Shown piece after piece: positions 13,450 through 22,955 of a stretch of 64,000 nucleotides of DNA. How positions within the stretch are numbered: position 1 is the stretch's first letter; every line of letters begins with the position of its first letter. Origin of the DNA: Prochlorococcus sp. AG-402-M15 (GTDB lineage: Bacteria; Cyanobacteriota; Cyanobacteriia; PCC-6307; Cyanobiaceae); contig QCIP01000006.1 of the NCBI GenBank assembly GCA_003216615.1, positions 1 to 64,000 on the forward strand. Reading direction: 5' to 3'. The notes under the pieces were generated by a model. That model was given only the letters and a program-made list of their open reading frames with translations, was not told the origin of the DNA and did no database searches. The position numbers were made by a program, and so were the translations under genes.

Positions 13450-13686
13450 TTAATTCCAAGGAGTGTTTATAAGTCCCCATATATCGAAGAAGAAAAATAA
13501 AACTGCAATAACCACAAGATCCCATGCTCTTTCCCTAAAAGCCCAAGGCGCGATAAAAACTTCTCCAAGTCCGTGCAGTGCAGCCCCTACTGGTAGATGA
13601 TCAAGAACCAGCAAACTGTGAGAGAGGATAAAAAGAAAGCTTGCGAAATATCTAAAAAAAACAAATTGCCAATTTGTAGAACTCAT
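13450..13686 (-). CDS. Small membrane protein
   Basis: A 78-residue hydrophobic protein with two or three membrane helices: about residues 8-28 ('FFRYFASFLFILSHSLLVL'), a short amphipathic loop 'GLGEVFIAPWAFRERAWDL', and residues 56-72 ('LVVIAVLFFFFDIWGLI'). The pattern looks conserved and well formed (charged residues confined to loops), but I do not recognise a named family. It lies 25 bases upstream of the Cys-containing exported gene on the same strand. Confidence 0.6.
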   Translation of the reverse strand: MSSTNWQFVFFRYFASFLFILSHSLLVLDHLPVGAALHGLGEVFIAPWAFRERAWDLVVIAVLFFFFDIWGLINTPWN

Positions 13687-13823
13687 ACCTTTTAGATTTT
13701 TAAGAAATATACTTCAATGATCAAAATAATGAAATAGATCTGGTCAAGAGATATTATTTTTGGTAGCCATAAATACGAATAAAGATTTAAAGCTCAAGTA
13801 AAAATTACAAAACGAAGAAATAG

Positions 13824-15257
13824 ATGTTTTCAGGTTATCGTCCTAAAAATAGTTTTGATGAATACTTTAAGGATAATGTGAACTCTGCTAGAGAAATATT
13901 AATTCCTCTTTTGTCCTCTTTAGATAATATGGGTCTTGAAGAATTAAACAGGAATCATTCTGCAGCAAAAAAATTATTACTGAGACATGGTGCTACTTTT
14001 AGATTAAATGATACTGGTTTAAAAGGGACGGAGAGAATATTACCTTTTGATCCACTGCCAAGAATAATAAGTAAAGATGATTGGATAACATTAGAAAAAG
14101 GCCTAAAACAAAGGCTTGAGGCAATTGATTTATTCCTTGATGATATTTATAATTCTCAAAATATAATTAATGACGGGATAATTCCAAGAGAATTAATAGA
14201 GAGTTCAGATGGTTGGAGACCTCAAATGATAGGTTTCAAACCTCCATTAAATAAATGGTGTCAAATTTCAGGACTTGATTTGATAAGGGACAGAAAGGGT
14301 GATTGGCATGTTTTAGAAGATAATTTAAGATGCCCTTCTGGGGTTGCTTATTTTTTAGAAAATAGATTAGTTATGAAAAATATTTTTCCTAATCTTTTTT
14401 CTGGCAGAATAGTAAAACCGATTGATGAATATCCATCATATCTTTTAAAAACTCTTCAAGAACTTGCAGTTTGGACAGATACTCCCAAGATAGTTCTACT
14501 AACTCCAGGAATTTTTAATAGTGCTTATTTTGAACATAGTTATTTAGCTCAAGAAATGGGCATCCAATTAGTTCAGGGTCATGACTTAATTTGTAATGAT
14601 GATTATGTATATTTAAAAACTACCTCCGGTTTAAAAAGAGTAGATGTAATTTACAGACGAATTGATGATGATTTTTTAGATCCTCTTAATTTTAGAAAAG
14701 ATTCCTGCCTTGGTGTTAGCGGATTACTTGAAGTTTTCAAAGCAGGTCATGTTGCTTTAGCAAATGCCCCTGGGACTGGGATAGCAGATGACAAAATGAT
14801 TTATTCTTTTGTTCCAAAAATGATTAAATATTATCTTGATGAAGAAATTATTATTAAAAATGTAGAAACATATATTTGTCATTACGAAAAGGATCGGGAA
14901 TACGTTCTAGAAAATTTACCAAAACTTGTTGTTAAGTCTGTTGCTGAAGCTGGAGGATATGGAATGTTAATTGGTCCTCACTCAACAAGCACAGAAATAG
15001 AAGAATTTGCTAATAAAATTAGAAAAAATCCTAGAAATTTCGTAGCACAACCAACATTAGAATTATCTACTGTTCCATCGTTATGTGATGGAGAACTATA
15101 TCCATGTCATGTTGATTTAAGACCATATATATTAAGAGGAAAAGATTCATGGGTTAGTCCAGGTGGGCTTACGAGAGTAGCATTAAAAAAAGGATCATTA
15201 GTAGTAAACTCTTCTCAAGGTGGAGGATGCAAAGATACATGGGTCGTAGGTAAATAA
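13824..15257 (+). CDS. Circularly permuted ATP-grasp protein
   Basis: A 477-residue protein of the circularly permuted ATP-grasp family (formerly DUF404/DUF407). Seen: 'ERILPFDPLPRII', 'RCPSGVAYFLENRL' and the C-terminal glycine-rich nucleotide region 'VVKSVAEAGGYGMLIGPHS' followed by 'CHVDLRPYIL'. ATP-grasp enzymes join a carboxylate to an amine or thiol using ATP, so a peptide-bond-forming role is likely, substrate unknown. The gene is first of a tight three-gene operon with an alpha-E protein (one base away) and a transglutaminase-like protein, a grouping that recurs in many bacteria. Confidence 0.85.
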   Translation: MFSGYRPKNSFDEYFKDNVNSAREILIPLLSSLDNMGLEELNRNHSAAKKLLLRHGATFRLNDTGLKGTERILPFDPLPRIISKDDWITLEKGLKQRLEAIDLFLDDIYNSQNIINDGIIPRELIESSDGWRPQMIGFKPPLNKWCQISGLDLIRDRKGDWHVLEDNLRCPSGVAYFLENRLVMKNIFPNLFSGRIVKPIDEYPSYLLKTLQELAVWTDTPKIVLLTPGIFNSAYFEHSYLAQEMGIQLVQGHDLICNDDYVYLKTTSGLKRVDVIYRRIDDDFLDPLNFRKDSCLGVSGLLEVFKAGHVALANAPGTGIADDKMIYSFVPKMIKYYLDEEIIIKNVETYICHYEKDREYVLENLPKLVVKSVAEAGGYGMLIGPHSTSTEIEEFANKIRKNPRNFVAQPTLELSTVPSLCDGELYPCHVDLRPYILRGKDSWVSPGGLTRVALKKGSLVVNSSQGGGCKDTWVVGK

Positions 15258-15258
15258 T

Positions 15259-16200
15259 ATGCTTTTAAGTCGTGTTGCAGAATCTCTTTATTGGATAAAT
15301 CGTTATTTAGAACGTGCAGAAAACATATCTCGTTTCGTGGAAGTAAGTGAAGCAATGTCATTAGATTGTCCACCAGGAAGCGCAGAACCTTGGCTCCCGT
15401 TAATTGATGCTTCAAGTGACAGAGAATCTTTTGATAAAAGATTCCCAGAAAAAAAACCTGATGACGTTATTAATTTTTTAATAAGAGATCGTTTAAATCC
15501 AAACAGCATAATTTCTTGTATTCAATTAGCTAGAGAAAACGCACGACAAATAAGAGACGTTTTGACCACAGAAATGTGGGAACAAATTAATATTTTATAT
15601 TGGAATATGCAAGAAGGAGAAGCAATATGGAATAAGCCAAGACAAGAACAATTAAGTGAAATAAGGAGAGCATGTCAGCTTTTTTATGGAATTACAGATG
15701 CGACTTTAAGCAAAGACCTTGCTTGGAGATTTAGCATTCTTGGAAGATTAATTGAGAGAGCTGACAAAACATCGAGAATTTTAGATGTTAAATATTATTT
15801 ACTTTTACCCAGCCTAGATGAACTTGGAGGGGTTCTTGATGAGTTGCAATGGATTGCTCTTTTACGTTCCGCTGGAGCTTATCAAATGTTTAGGAAAGCA
15901 GAGCAAAATTCTATTAAGCCTAATTCAGTTGCAAGATTCCTTTTACTAGATCCAATTTTTCCCAGATCAATAAGATACTGTCTTGATGGAATAAGCAATA
16001 CTCTTAAGATGATAGATACCTCTCCTCCTCCTGAAAATCCTTCAGAATTAGAATGCATGAGAGGCTTGCTTAAAGCAAAGTGGAGTTATATCAGAATTGA
16101 AGATATAATTAATGATGGTTTACATGAGGCAATCGATTCATTGCAAATAGATTTGAATAAATTAAATGATCTCATTCATGAAAAATATTTTATTAATTAA
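15259..16200 (+). CDS. Alpha-E domain protein
   Basis: A 313-residue all-helical alpha-E domain (DUF403) protein. The family start 'MLLSRVAESLYWINRYLERAENISR' pattern is present (first 25 residues), as are 'ARENARQIRDVLTTEMWEQIN' and 'LGRLIERADKTSRILDVKY'. Its biochemical job is not established; it always travels with the ATP-grasp and transglutaminase-like partners, suggesting one complex or pathway for a peptide-like product. Start ATG lies one base after the ATP-grasp stop. Confidence 0.88.
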   Translation: MLLSRVAESLYWINRYLERAENISRFVEVSEAMSLDCPPGSAEPWLPLIDASSDRESFDKRFPEKKPDDVINFLIRDRLNPNSIISCIQLARENARQIRDVLTTEMWEQINILYWNMQEGEAIWNKPRQEQLSEIRRACQLFYGITDATLSKDLAWRFSILGRLIERADKTSRILDVKYYLLLPSLDELGGVLDELQWIALLRSAGAYQMFRKAEQNSIKPNSVARFLLLDPIFPRSIRYCLDGISNTLKMIDTSPPPENPSELECMRGLLKAKWSYIRIEDIINDGLHEAIDSLQIDLNKLNDLIHEKYFIN

Positions 16201-16211
16201 AAAGTTTATTA

Positions 16212-17069
16212 ATGAGAATTAAATACATTCACAAACTTGAATATAAATATGAAGACCCTGTTCAATTAGGCGAACATAGATTGTGTATAAAGCCAAGGTC
16301 AAATGGATTCCAAAAATTGAAGAATTTTGAATTAAAAATAACCCCAGAACCAGAAATTATTTATCCATTACTTGCTGCAAGTGGAGAAGAGATTAATCGA
16401 ATTAGATTTAACGGATTAACAGATAATTTAATTATTGAATCAATTAGCGAAGTTGAGACCATTAAACATCCAAATATTATTGATGGGGTAAAAAATAGAG
16501 ATCTAACATTACCTTTTTGTAGAAGCATTATTAACAGAGATTTACAAGGGGCATTAGAGGGCTGGATGCCAAATGGACAACACGATCCCTCTGCCGTAGA
16601 ACTTGCCCAAGAAGCATTAGCAGGAAGTTTTAATAACGCATTATCATTCACCTATCAATTAATAGAGATTATTCAAGATCGGGTTAAATATACAAAAAGA
16701 CATACAGGTCCTGCATGGCCAGCGAGCAGAACACTTAAAGAACGCATAGGTTCATGCAGAGATTTAGCAATGCTGATGGTTGAAGCTTGTAGGTCTATTG
16801 GTATCCCTAGTAGGTTTGTAAGTGGTTATCATTTTGAAGACCCGTTGCCTTCTGAGATAGATTTACATGCTTGGGCTGAATTATATATTCCAGGTGCAGG
16901 TTGGAGAGGTTTTGATCCAAGTGGAAAAGGATTAATAGATGAAAGATATTTAACTTTGGTATCCTCTTCTAAATCTAATTTAACTTCTGTAATTACAGGA
17001 AACTTTACAGGAAAAAATAATCTAGAAAATACTTTATCCTGGGAAATCAAACCTCTTGAAATTAAATAA
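16212..17069 (+). CDS. Transglutaminase-like cysteine protease/ligase
   Basis: A 285-residue protein with an N-terminal beta domain of the type found in bacterial transglutaminase-like proteins ('MRIKYIHKLEYKYEDPV' start) and a C-terminal papain-like core. The catalytic triad is visible: C182 in 'IGSCRDLAML', H219 in 'DLHAWAELYIPG' and D235 in 'WRGFDPSG'. Such enzymes cut or cross-link peptides. It is third in the ATP-grasp/alpha-E operon, 11 bases after the alpha-E gene. No signal peptide, so it acts in the cytoplasm. Confidence 0.87.
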   Translation: MRIKYIHKLEYKYEDPVQLGEHRLCIKPRSNGFQKLKNFELKITPEPEIIYPLLAASGEEINRIRFNGLTDNLIIESISEVETIKHPNIIDGVKNRDLTLPFCRSIINRDLQGALEGWMPNGQHDPSAVELAQEALAGSFNNALSFTYQLIEIIQDRVKYTKRHTGPAWPASRTLKERIGSCRDLAMLMVEACRSIGIPSRFVSGYHFEDPLPSEIDLHAWAELYIPGAGWRGFDPSGKGLIDERYLTLVSSSKSNLTSVITGNFTGKNNLENTLSWEIKPLEIK

Positions 17070-17196
17070 ACACAAAATTTTTATTCTTTATAATATAACA
17101 AGAAAATATAAATAAAAATATGTTTCTTTTTTAGTGTTAATTGATACGTTATTAGAGATATATATCTGTTTTCATTTGTTTAATCTTTAAAGAAAA

Positions 17197-17718
17197 TTGA
17201 ACTCAAGTTTAGAAATTCCAGTTATCAAACCAAACAAATCAAAAATGTTTGAATTGATAAGCTATGAAAAATTTCGCGATACAAAAGATGTTAGATTTTT
17301 TGATATTAGTATTAATGAATCAAATTATAGAGATCTAGTAATCCACAGTGGTCCTGCAGTTAGTCCGCCAAATGAGGGCGAATTTAAAAATTGGCAATTT
17401 TACATTCACCATAATCAAGAAGATAATCTATTAGCTATTTCTGGGGGAAGAACATTTTTTCTTGTTAATTTTGGGTGGGATTATCCTTTTTATAAAGTCA
17501 GATTAGAATCTTGCGGATATATTCTAAGAATCCCTAGAGGAACTTTTCATAGATCAGTATCTGACGAAAACGGTTCCATTGTTTTAAATCAAGCCATAAG
17601 AGATAAAGGTGGCACAGTTGAATCTGAATTCAAGGTAACGAATAGCAAAGATAATAAAAAACTTCTAGATTGTATAACTAATCTAGAACCTAGATTTAAA
17701 ATTTATAGTGTTAAATAA
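17197..17718 (+). CDS. Cupin-like hypothetical protein
   Basis: A 173-residue soluble protein (TTG start; ATG 17245 gives 157 residues). The central part looks like a cupin barrel: 'NWQFYIHHNQEDNLLAISGGRTFFLVNFG' style strands, then 'RLESCGYILRIPRGTFHRSVSDENGSIVLNQ', with G-x5-P-x-G-T-x-H as in cupin motif spacing. The single clear metal-type His is in 'GTFHRS', with others in 'YIHHNQ'. No enzyme family can be named. It stands alone, with about 130 bases of spacer upstream. Confidence 0.55.
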   Translation: MNSSLEIPVIKPNKSKMFELISYEKFRDTKDVRFFDISINESNYRDLVIHSGPAVSPPNEGEFKNWQFYIHHNQEDNLLAISGGRTFFLVNFGWDYPFYKVRLESCGYILRIPRGTFHRSVSDENGSIVLNQAIRDKGGTVESEFKVTNSKDNKKLLDCITNLEPRFKIYSVK

Positions 17719-17801
17719 TCTTAAAAAGGTTTTCCAAATTTATATATCAATTTTAAAAATTATCTAATTGTTATAAACTAATAATATTCGAATTTTCTAG
17801 T

Positions 17802-18320
17802 ATGAAATTTTTTAGGTTTTTAAAATATCTTTTATGCATAACTTTTTCTTTCTTAGTTTTGTCCTCTCCAGTTTTGGCTGGGGCAAATGTAGCTGTTAAG
17901 GGAGAAGGAGATGAAGTTCCAAGTTATGTAAGATCTAATATTACAGGATTTGATTTCCATGGAGAGGATCTTCATTTGTCATCTATAGCTGGAGCAGTTG
18001 CGAGAGACGCAGATTTTAGTGATGTTGATTTACATGGGACAACATTAACCCTATCTGATCTAAAAGGTTCTAATTTAAATGGAATCGACCTGACGGATAC
18101 TCTTTCTGATCGAGTTAATTTCCAAAAAACAGATCTTAGAAATGCTGTTTTAATAAATATGATCGCATCAGGTAGCAGTTTTGCAGGAGCTCAAATAGAA
18201 GGAGCAGATTTTTCTTACGCTATTCTTGACAGCGAAGACCAAAGAAATCTTTGTGAAATTGCTGATGGGATCAATCCAACAACGGGTGTTTCAACAAGAG
18301 AAAGTCTTGAGTGTAGTTAG
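17802..18320 (+). CDS. Exported pentapeptide-repeat protein
   Basis: A 172-residue protein with a signal peptide (basic start [10 protein letters not shown], hydrophobic core, cut after 'VLA' near residue 26). The mature chain has pentapeptide repeats of the A(D/N)LxX type: '[28 protein letters not shown]', giving a short right-handed beta-helix, then a Cys-containing tail with C-x-n-C at 'NLCEIADG' and 'LECS'. This layout matches thylakoid-lumen pentapeptide proteins of cyanobacteria and plants. Function not known. Confidence 0.8.
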   Translation: MKFFRFLKYLLCITFSFLVLSSPVLAGANVAVKGEGDEVPSYVRSNITGFDFHGEDLHLSSIAGAVARDADFSDVDLHGTTLTLSDLKGSNLNGIDLTDTLSDRVNFQKTDLRNAVLINMIASGSSFAGAQIEGADFSYAILDSEDQRNLCEIADGINPTTGVSTRESLECS

Positions 18321-18328
18321 AACTAAAA

Positions 18329-18682
18329 TTATAAGTAGACTTTTTTCCCATTATTAAATTTATAAATCCTTTGTTCATCATCTTGAAATATCATTTCACC
18401 ATTTAATTTGGATTTCTTAAATTTTGAAAGCCTTGCTCTGTGAATATTAGATTTTCTATTAATATTATCTTCGTTATCATAACTTCCAATATAGATATTT
18501 ATATTAGGGTTTGAAAAGGTTTTTTCTTCCTCTCTTAAAAAAATTCTTTCAATATTTGTTTGCCTGCTCTGCAGTTTATTTTTAAATTTGTCTAATTTTA
18601 AGTTCTTTGGTTTTTTAGATTTAATTTTTTTGTAGACCAAAAAAATAACTCCTAAAATTAGAAAAAGTAAAAATATATTCAT
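18329..18682 (-). CDS. Membrane-anchored basic hypothetical protein
   Basis: A 117-residue protein with an N-terminal membrane helix (residues 2-17, 'NIFLLFLILGVIFLVY') followed by a very basic region (KKIKSKKPKNLKLDKFKNK). The C-terminal part ends 'IFQDDEQRIYKFNNGKKVYL', which looks like beta strands. No family recognised. It is the last of a minus-strand run after pfkB-like and 63-residue genes with a three-base gap, implying one operon. Confidence 0.55.
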   Translation of the reverse strand: MNIFLLFLILGVIFLVYKKIKSKKPKNLKLDKFKNKLQSRQTNIERIFLREEEKTFSNPNINIYIGSYDNEDNINRKSNIHRARLSKFKKSKLNGEMIFQDDEQRIYKFNNGKKVYL

Positions 18683-18685
18683 TGC

Positions 18686-18877
18686 CTATTTAATTTTTAT
18701 TTTTATATCTACCCCTAAGTTACTTTTAGTAGTTAATATTTCTTTTTTTAAGATTCCATAAGTAAAAATTCTAGATAAAGTTTTCAAGGATTTAAAAACT
18801 AAAAAAACAGTAAATAAAAAGAAAACAATAAGGTTTTCTACAAGAATATTTTTATTTTTATTATCTAAGTTGCTCAT
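18686..18877 (-). CDS. Small membrane hypothetical protein
   Basis: A 63-residue protein with a polar N-terminus (MSNLDNKNKN), one hydrophobic helix (about 12-29, 'LVENLIVFFLFTVFLVF') and a basic C-terminal part. No family recognised. It lies 16 bases after the sugar kinase gene and three bases before the 117-residue membrane-anchored gene, so it probably belongs to the same transcript. Short and low complexity, so coding status is moderately sure. Confidence 0.45.
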   Translation of the reverse strand: MSNLDNKNKNILVENLIVFFLFTVFLVFKSLKTLSRIFTYGILKKEILTTKSNLGVDIKIKIK

Positions 18878-18893
18878 GTAAGAGTTAATTCAA

Positions 18894-19763
18894 TTATTTT
18901 TTATAATTATTAGCATATGGGCCGAAAAATTCACTAGCGTCTCTTCCCATTACTTTAGCAAGATTTAAACTTTTATCTATATCCCATTTAGATGCCATTC
19001 CATAAAGAATACCAGCAGCAAAAGAATCGCCACATCCATAAGAATCAACCTTTAATTTTTTGTTTTTAAGAGCCTCATATCTTCCTCCTGGAAATATTAT
19101 GCCCCCCTTCTCTCCCTCTGTTTTAATAGTATATTTGGGTTTTAACGATAAATCAGAAAAAGAAAAAACTTCCCCTGGATCAAGATTACTGCCTATTAAT
19201 CCATCTAAAAGGACATTCGATTTATTAATTGTATTTAATCCCACCCTTGGTGTTGTACAAAGTATTGAAGCTGATCTAGCCATTTTAAAAATCTCTGAAT
19301 CAGATGCAGTAATAAAAATTCCGTCCATTTTTTTTAAAATGTTCCAATCTAACTTATCTTTATGAGTTGGAGCTAACCTTTCTCCAATAACTGTTATTGC
19401 TCTTTCACCTTGAGAGTCAATTAAACTAAACCCTCTTCTAGTTGGTTTATCACGCCAAGCTACATGCAACATAATTCCCATACTTGAGAGAATCTTGAAA
19501 CACTTATCTCCATAATCATCATTACCTAGTGAAGTAAAAAAATGAATTTGGTTTAAAGTTAAATCAGAAAGTATTTTCGCGATAATAGAGCCACCACCTG
19601 CTGGATATTCAATGGACTTTTTAGAATGAGAGATGATTCCTGGCTTCGGCAATTTGTCGACTATTAAGAAATTTATCCACTCAATATGACCAACTACAGC
19701 AAAATTTAAATTCCCTTTTTTAAATTTATAGTCTTCAACTTTATTATTCTTTTCAACATCCAT
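18894..19763 (-). CDS. PfkB-family carbohydrate kinase
   Basis: A 289-residue ribokinase/PfkB-fold sugar or nucleoside kinase. The first signature region is at 'EYPAGGGSIIAKILSDL' (52-68). The second signature holds the catalytic base: 'DSYGCGDSFAAGILYG' with D246 in GCGDSFAAG (243-251). The lid strand and the P-loop-like 'KTEGEKGGIIF' are visible. Substrate cannot be deduced; members near this branch phosphorylate ribose, fructose or nucleosides. It starts divergently, 41 bases from a DUF2834-type gene. Confidence 0.85.
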   Translation of the reverse strand: MDVEKNNKVEDYKFKKGNLNFAVVGHIEWINFLIVDKLPKPGIISHSKKSIEYPAGGGSIIAKILSDLTLNQIHFFTSLGNDDYGDKCFKILSSMGIMLHVAWRDKPTRRGFSLIDSQGERAITVIGERLAPTHKDKLDWNILKKMDGIFITASDSEIFKMARSASILCTTPRVGLNTINKSNVLLDGLIGSNLDPGEVFSFSDLSLKPKYTIKTEGEKGGIIFPGGRYEALKNKKLKVDSYGCGDSFAAGILYGMASKWDIDKSLNLAKVMGRDASEFFGPYANNYKK

Positions 19764-19804
19764 AAGCTTTTAAATACTATTATTAAAAGAAATATTTTTG
19801 AAAA

Positions 19805-20176
19805 GTGAATTCATTTAACATTTTAAAAGATAATAAACAGATACTATCTTATCTTTACCTTTTTCTATCTATTTTAGGAGCTATCCTTCCTATGATGGCA
19901 AATTTCGAATTTGCTAGGGAATATGGAAACAGCTTTGATTTAAATAACTTCATTTCTTTAGCGAATGCAAACCCTGCAGCTCAGTCAATCTCTAGAGACT
20001 TATTGGTAGGAGCTAGCGCTATTTTTATATGGATAGTAAATGAATCAAAAAAACTAAACATGAAGAATATGTGGGTTGTATACATTGGAACTTTTCTTAT
20101 AGCATTTGCATTCTCTGCACCTTTTTTCTTATTTCTAAGAGAGAGAAGAATTATTGAATTAGAAAAGATTAATTAA
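19805..20176 (+). CDS. DUF2834-type membrane protein (GTG start)
   Basis: A 123-residue membrane protein with three helices: about 14-33 ('ILSYLYLFLSILGAILPMM'), 66-80 and 88-110 ('NMWVVYIGTFLIAFAFSAPFF'). The layout and the motif 'LVGASAIFIWIVNESKKL' fit DUF2834. The start is GTG at 19805 with no better ATG upstream. Its stop overlaps the MFS gene's stop by four bases on the opposite strand. Function unknown. Confidence 0.7.
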   Translation: MNSFNILKDNKQILSYLYLFLSILGAILPMMANFEFAREYGNSFDLNNFISLANANPAAQSISRDLLVGASAIFIWIVNESKKLNMKNMWVVYIGTFLIAFAFSAPFFLFLRERRIIELEKIN

Positions 20177-21402
20177 AATAATCTCTTAAATAGAATTGCA
20201 AATACAATAAAGCAACAACATGAAATGGAAAGCCAGATTATTGAAGCATAACCAAATAGATCTAATATGCGTCCTGAAATAAATGGTCCAAAAAAATAAC
20301 CCATAGCGAAACATTGTGATAGTAAAGCAAGTGCGAAACCTTTTTTGTTTGAAGGAGCTATTCTGAAAACGACATCTGTTGATGTTGGAAGAAATGAAGC
20401 AGTACCTAAACTTACTAATATCAATGAAAAAGAAATTAAATAAAAAGCTGGTATATTTAAATAACTAGAAATAAATAATAAAAATGAAGCGAAAGAGAAA
20501 TTTATTAAACTAAATTTCAAACCAAATAATCTTTCTTTCTTAGATATCCAAGAACCAACAGGCCATTGTAAAAACAACAATAAAATTAACTGAATTGAAA
20601 TTATAAGACTAATAATTTCTTTGCTTAATGCATTGCGATATACTCCACCTTTAACAAGATCCAGTGGCAAAGTTACTTGAATTAGAGCTAAAGAGGTAGT
20701 TATCAATAAAATAGATAAAATTATTATTGTTGAATTTTTATTCCATTTCAATTGTTCCTGATTAATTGGATCTACTAATTTTTTTTGGAAATTTTCTAAG
20801 TTTCTTTTAATAGAAGAACTATTTCTAAATATTAAATATGTGATAACTAACATGCAAAATATATCATTAATAAAAATTGATTTGGAATACAAAAAATTCG
20901 TCATATAACCCCCTAAGAATACCCCTAGAAATATTCCTAAAGCCTCCGAACTTCTAACAAGAGCATATGCTTTGCGTGTTTCGATTGGATGGCAAAAATA
21001 TGGCACCCCAAACTCGGCAGCAGGCCAATATATTCCTGCAGCAGCCCCAACAAATGATTGTCCAATTATGTACAAAAAAGTATCTCTTGAAAAAATGAGG
21101 CATAAGCTAGCGGCAATACTTAGTATTGAAGAAGTAACTATTGGAAATTGTATTTTCCCTGTTTTATTAAGATAATTGCCTGTTAAGAGTCTTGTTAAGG
21201 TTCCAATTATTGCTGAAATGGTGAACCCCAAGCCAATATCTGTTGCCGATAATCCTATGTTATTAAAAATAAGTGATGTTAAATAAATTACACCTCCTGC
21301 ACCAAATGCAGCGTAAAATCTTATTTTGGTAATTAACCTCAAATTATATGGAAATTGAATCCACCAATTTTTAATAATTTGAAAATTATTTAGACTAATC
21401 AC
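20173..21402 (-). CDS. Major facilitator superfamily transporter
   Basis: A 409-residue protein with about twelve membrane helices in two halves, joined by a polar loop 'RNLENFQKKLVDPINQEQLKWN' near the middle. MFS signs: 'GFTISAIIGTLTRLLTGNYLNKTGK' (the loop 2-3 motif, here G-x-L-x-x-x-G-K) and its counterpart 'WPVGSWISKKER' in the second half. Likely exports a small molecule, substrate unknown. The start is GTG, two bases from the GTG start of the divergent hydrolase gene, so the two promoters must lie within each other's coding region. Confidence 0.82.
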   Translation of the reverse strand: MISLNNFQIIKNWWIQFPYNLRLITKIRFYAAFGAGGVIYLTSLIFNNIGLSATDIGLGFTISAIIGTLTRLLTGNYLNKTGKIQFPIVTSSILSIAASLCLIFSRDTFLYIIGQSFVGAAAGIYWPAAEFGVPYFCHPIETRKAYALVRSSEALGIFLGVFLGGYMTNFLYSKSIFINDIFCMLVITYLIFRNSSSIKRNLENFQKKLVDPINQEQLKWNKNSTIIILSILLITTSLALIQVTLPLDLVKGGVYRNALSKEIISLIISIQLILLLFLQWPVGSWISKKERLFGLKFSLINFSFASFLLFISSYLNIPAFYLISFSLILVSLGTASFLPTSTDVVFRIAPSNKKGFALALLSQCFAMGYFFGPFISGRILDLFGYASIIWLSISCCCFIVFAILFKRLF

Positions 21403-21404
21403 TA

Positions 21405-22955
21405 GTGAAAAACCTTTTTATAATTTCTTTAGGCATTTGTGGTTTATTTTTTAATAATGGTTCAAAGGCTGCAGAAAAGATAAATATTATATTTGAAGAG
21501 ATGGAAATCCCTCTTACTATAGAACAATTATCAAAATTAGAGAAATATAAAGATGATTCAACAGAATTAATAGATTGGCTAAACAAAATTGGATTAAGCA
21601 GAGTTTTTGAATTATCAAAATTTTTAGAATATCCAGTTTTCAAGGAAGAAGGATTAAATAGAGAAATATTAAGAAGTTGGATAGGTCGAAAAATTCTTAC
21701 AGAATTAAGCCAAAGCATTAAAGTTCCTAATGACAAAAATGGAACAGAAATTTTTAACACTATAGAAAATTTATTGGATGAGAAAGAAGAAGTTTCAACC
21801 TTAGAAATTATTAAGACATTACCTTCAGAAGAAATTTCTTTAGACATTGATAACTTAATTTTAGTAATTTCATCTTGGAAAAATGAATTAGAAATGCAAC
21901 AAGATCTTATATTCAAATTAAATAATCTTGAGAAAACTAATATTAAACCTATTAAAAAAAGCGAAAATAATTTTAATTTAGATATTCTAAAGATAAATAA
22001 AAAAATTAATGCACCTCACCGTGTAGAACCTTTGGAAATTGAATTATGGAAAAGTAATAAAAAAAATGATGATAAAGAACTGATAATTTTTATGCCTGGA
22101 CTTGGAGGCGAAATTAATAATTTCAAATGGTTAGGGAACGAATTAAATAAAAGTGGCTGGCCAATAGTTTACATAGATCATAGAGGGAGTAATTTAGATG
22201 CCTTTACAGAAGTACTCGATGGAAAAGAAGCAATCCCTGGGAGTGCGGAATTTTTCTTATATAGAATCAAAGATTTAGATGCTGTATTAAAAGCTCATGA
22301 AAATGGGGAATTTGGTTTACCTAATAATTCATATATCTTAATGGGGCATTCACTTGGTGCTTTAATAGCACTTTTATATGAGGGTAATAAACCAAACAAG
22401 CAACTCGAGGAAATATGTACTTCGGCATTAAAAGATTTTGCAATAACAAATTTATCAAAATTACTTCAATGTCAATTAAGCGAAATTCCATTCTCTGAGA
22501 AAAAAAACACTAACAAGGCAAGTGCAATAATAGGATTTAATTCGTTTGGAAGTTTAGTATGGCCAAAAGAAAAAAGTTCCGGTATTAAAATACCAACTCT
22601 TCTTATAGGTGGCACATATGACCTTATTACACCACTAATTAATGAACAATTTAGAGTTTTTTCTGCTTTAAATAATCCATCAAATAGATTTTTAATTATT
22701 GAAGGGGCTAGTCATTTCTCTCCAATCAGATTAAATAATAGTCATGAAGAAAATAATGATATCTTCAAAATAAATGAATCTTTTATTGGTTCAGATCCAA
22801 TTTTAGTCCAAGACTTATCTTCGAAATTTATAGTTGAATTTATAAATGATATAAAGAGCCAAAAGATCCCAAGTGTAATTAAAAATCAAAGAGAAAAAGG
22901 ACTTGATTTCCATTTTTTAGATCTTGAAACTATAAATGAAGTCTCGAAAAATTAG
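21405..22955 (+). CDS. Exported alpha/beta hydrolase with DUF1400-like N-terminus
   Basis: A 516-residue protein. It starts GTG and has a signal peptide (MKNLFIISLGICGLFFNNGSKA). Residues 25-150 are a helical DUF1400-like region ('INIIFEEMEIPLTIEQLSKL' and following), common in cyanobacterial exported hydrolases. The C-terminal half is the alpha/beta hydrolase fold: 'FMPGLGGEINNF', 'YIDHRGSNLDAF', nucleophile elbow GHSLG with S316, acid in 'LLIGGTYDLITP' and His in 'EGASHFSP'. It is a predicted periplasmic esterase or lipase. Ends overlapping the ABC permease stop by four bases. Confidence 0.8.
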   Translation: MKNLFIISLGICGLFFNNGSKAAEKINIIFEEMEIPLTIEQLSKLEKYKDDSTELIDWLNKIGLSRVFELSKFLEYPVFKEEGLNREILRSWIGRKILTELSQSIKVPNDKNGTEIFNTIENLLDEKEEVSTLEIIKTLPSEEISLDIDNLILVISSWKNELEMQQDLIFKLNNLEKTNIKPIKKSENNFNLDILKINKKINAPHRVEPLEIELWKSNKKNDDKELIIFMPGLGGEINNFKWLGNELNKSGWPIVYIDHRGSNLDAFTEVLDGKEAIPGSAEFFLYRIKDLDAVLKAHENGEFGLPNNSYILMGHSLGALIALLYEGNKPNKQLEEICTSALKDFAITNLSKLLQCQLSEIPFSEKKNTNKASAIIGFNSFGSLVWPKEKSSGIKIPTLLIGGTYDLITPLINEQFRVFSALNNPSNRFLIIEGASHFSPIRLNNSHEENNDIFKINESFIGSDPILVQDLSSKFIVEFINDIKSQKIPSVIKNQREKGLDFHFLDLETINEVSKN

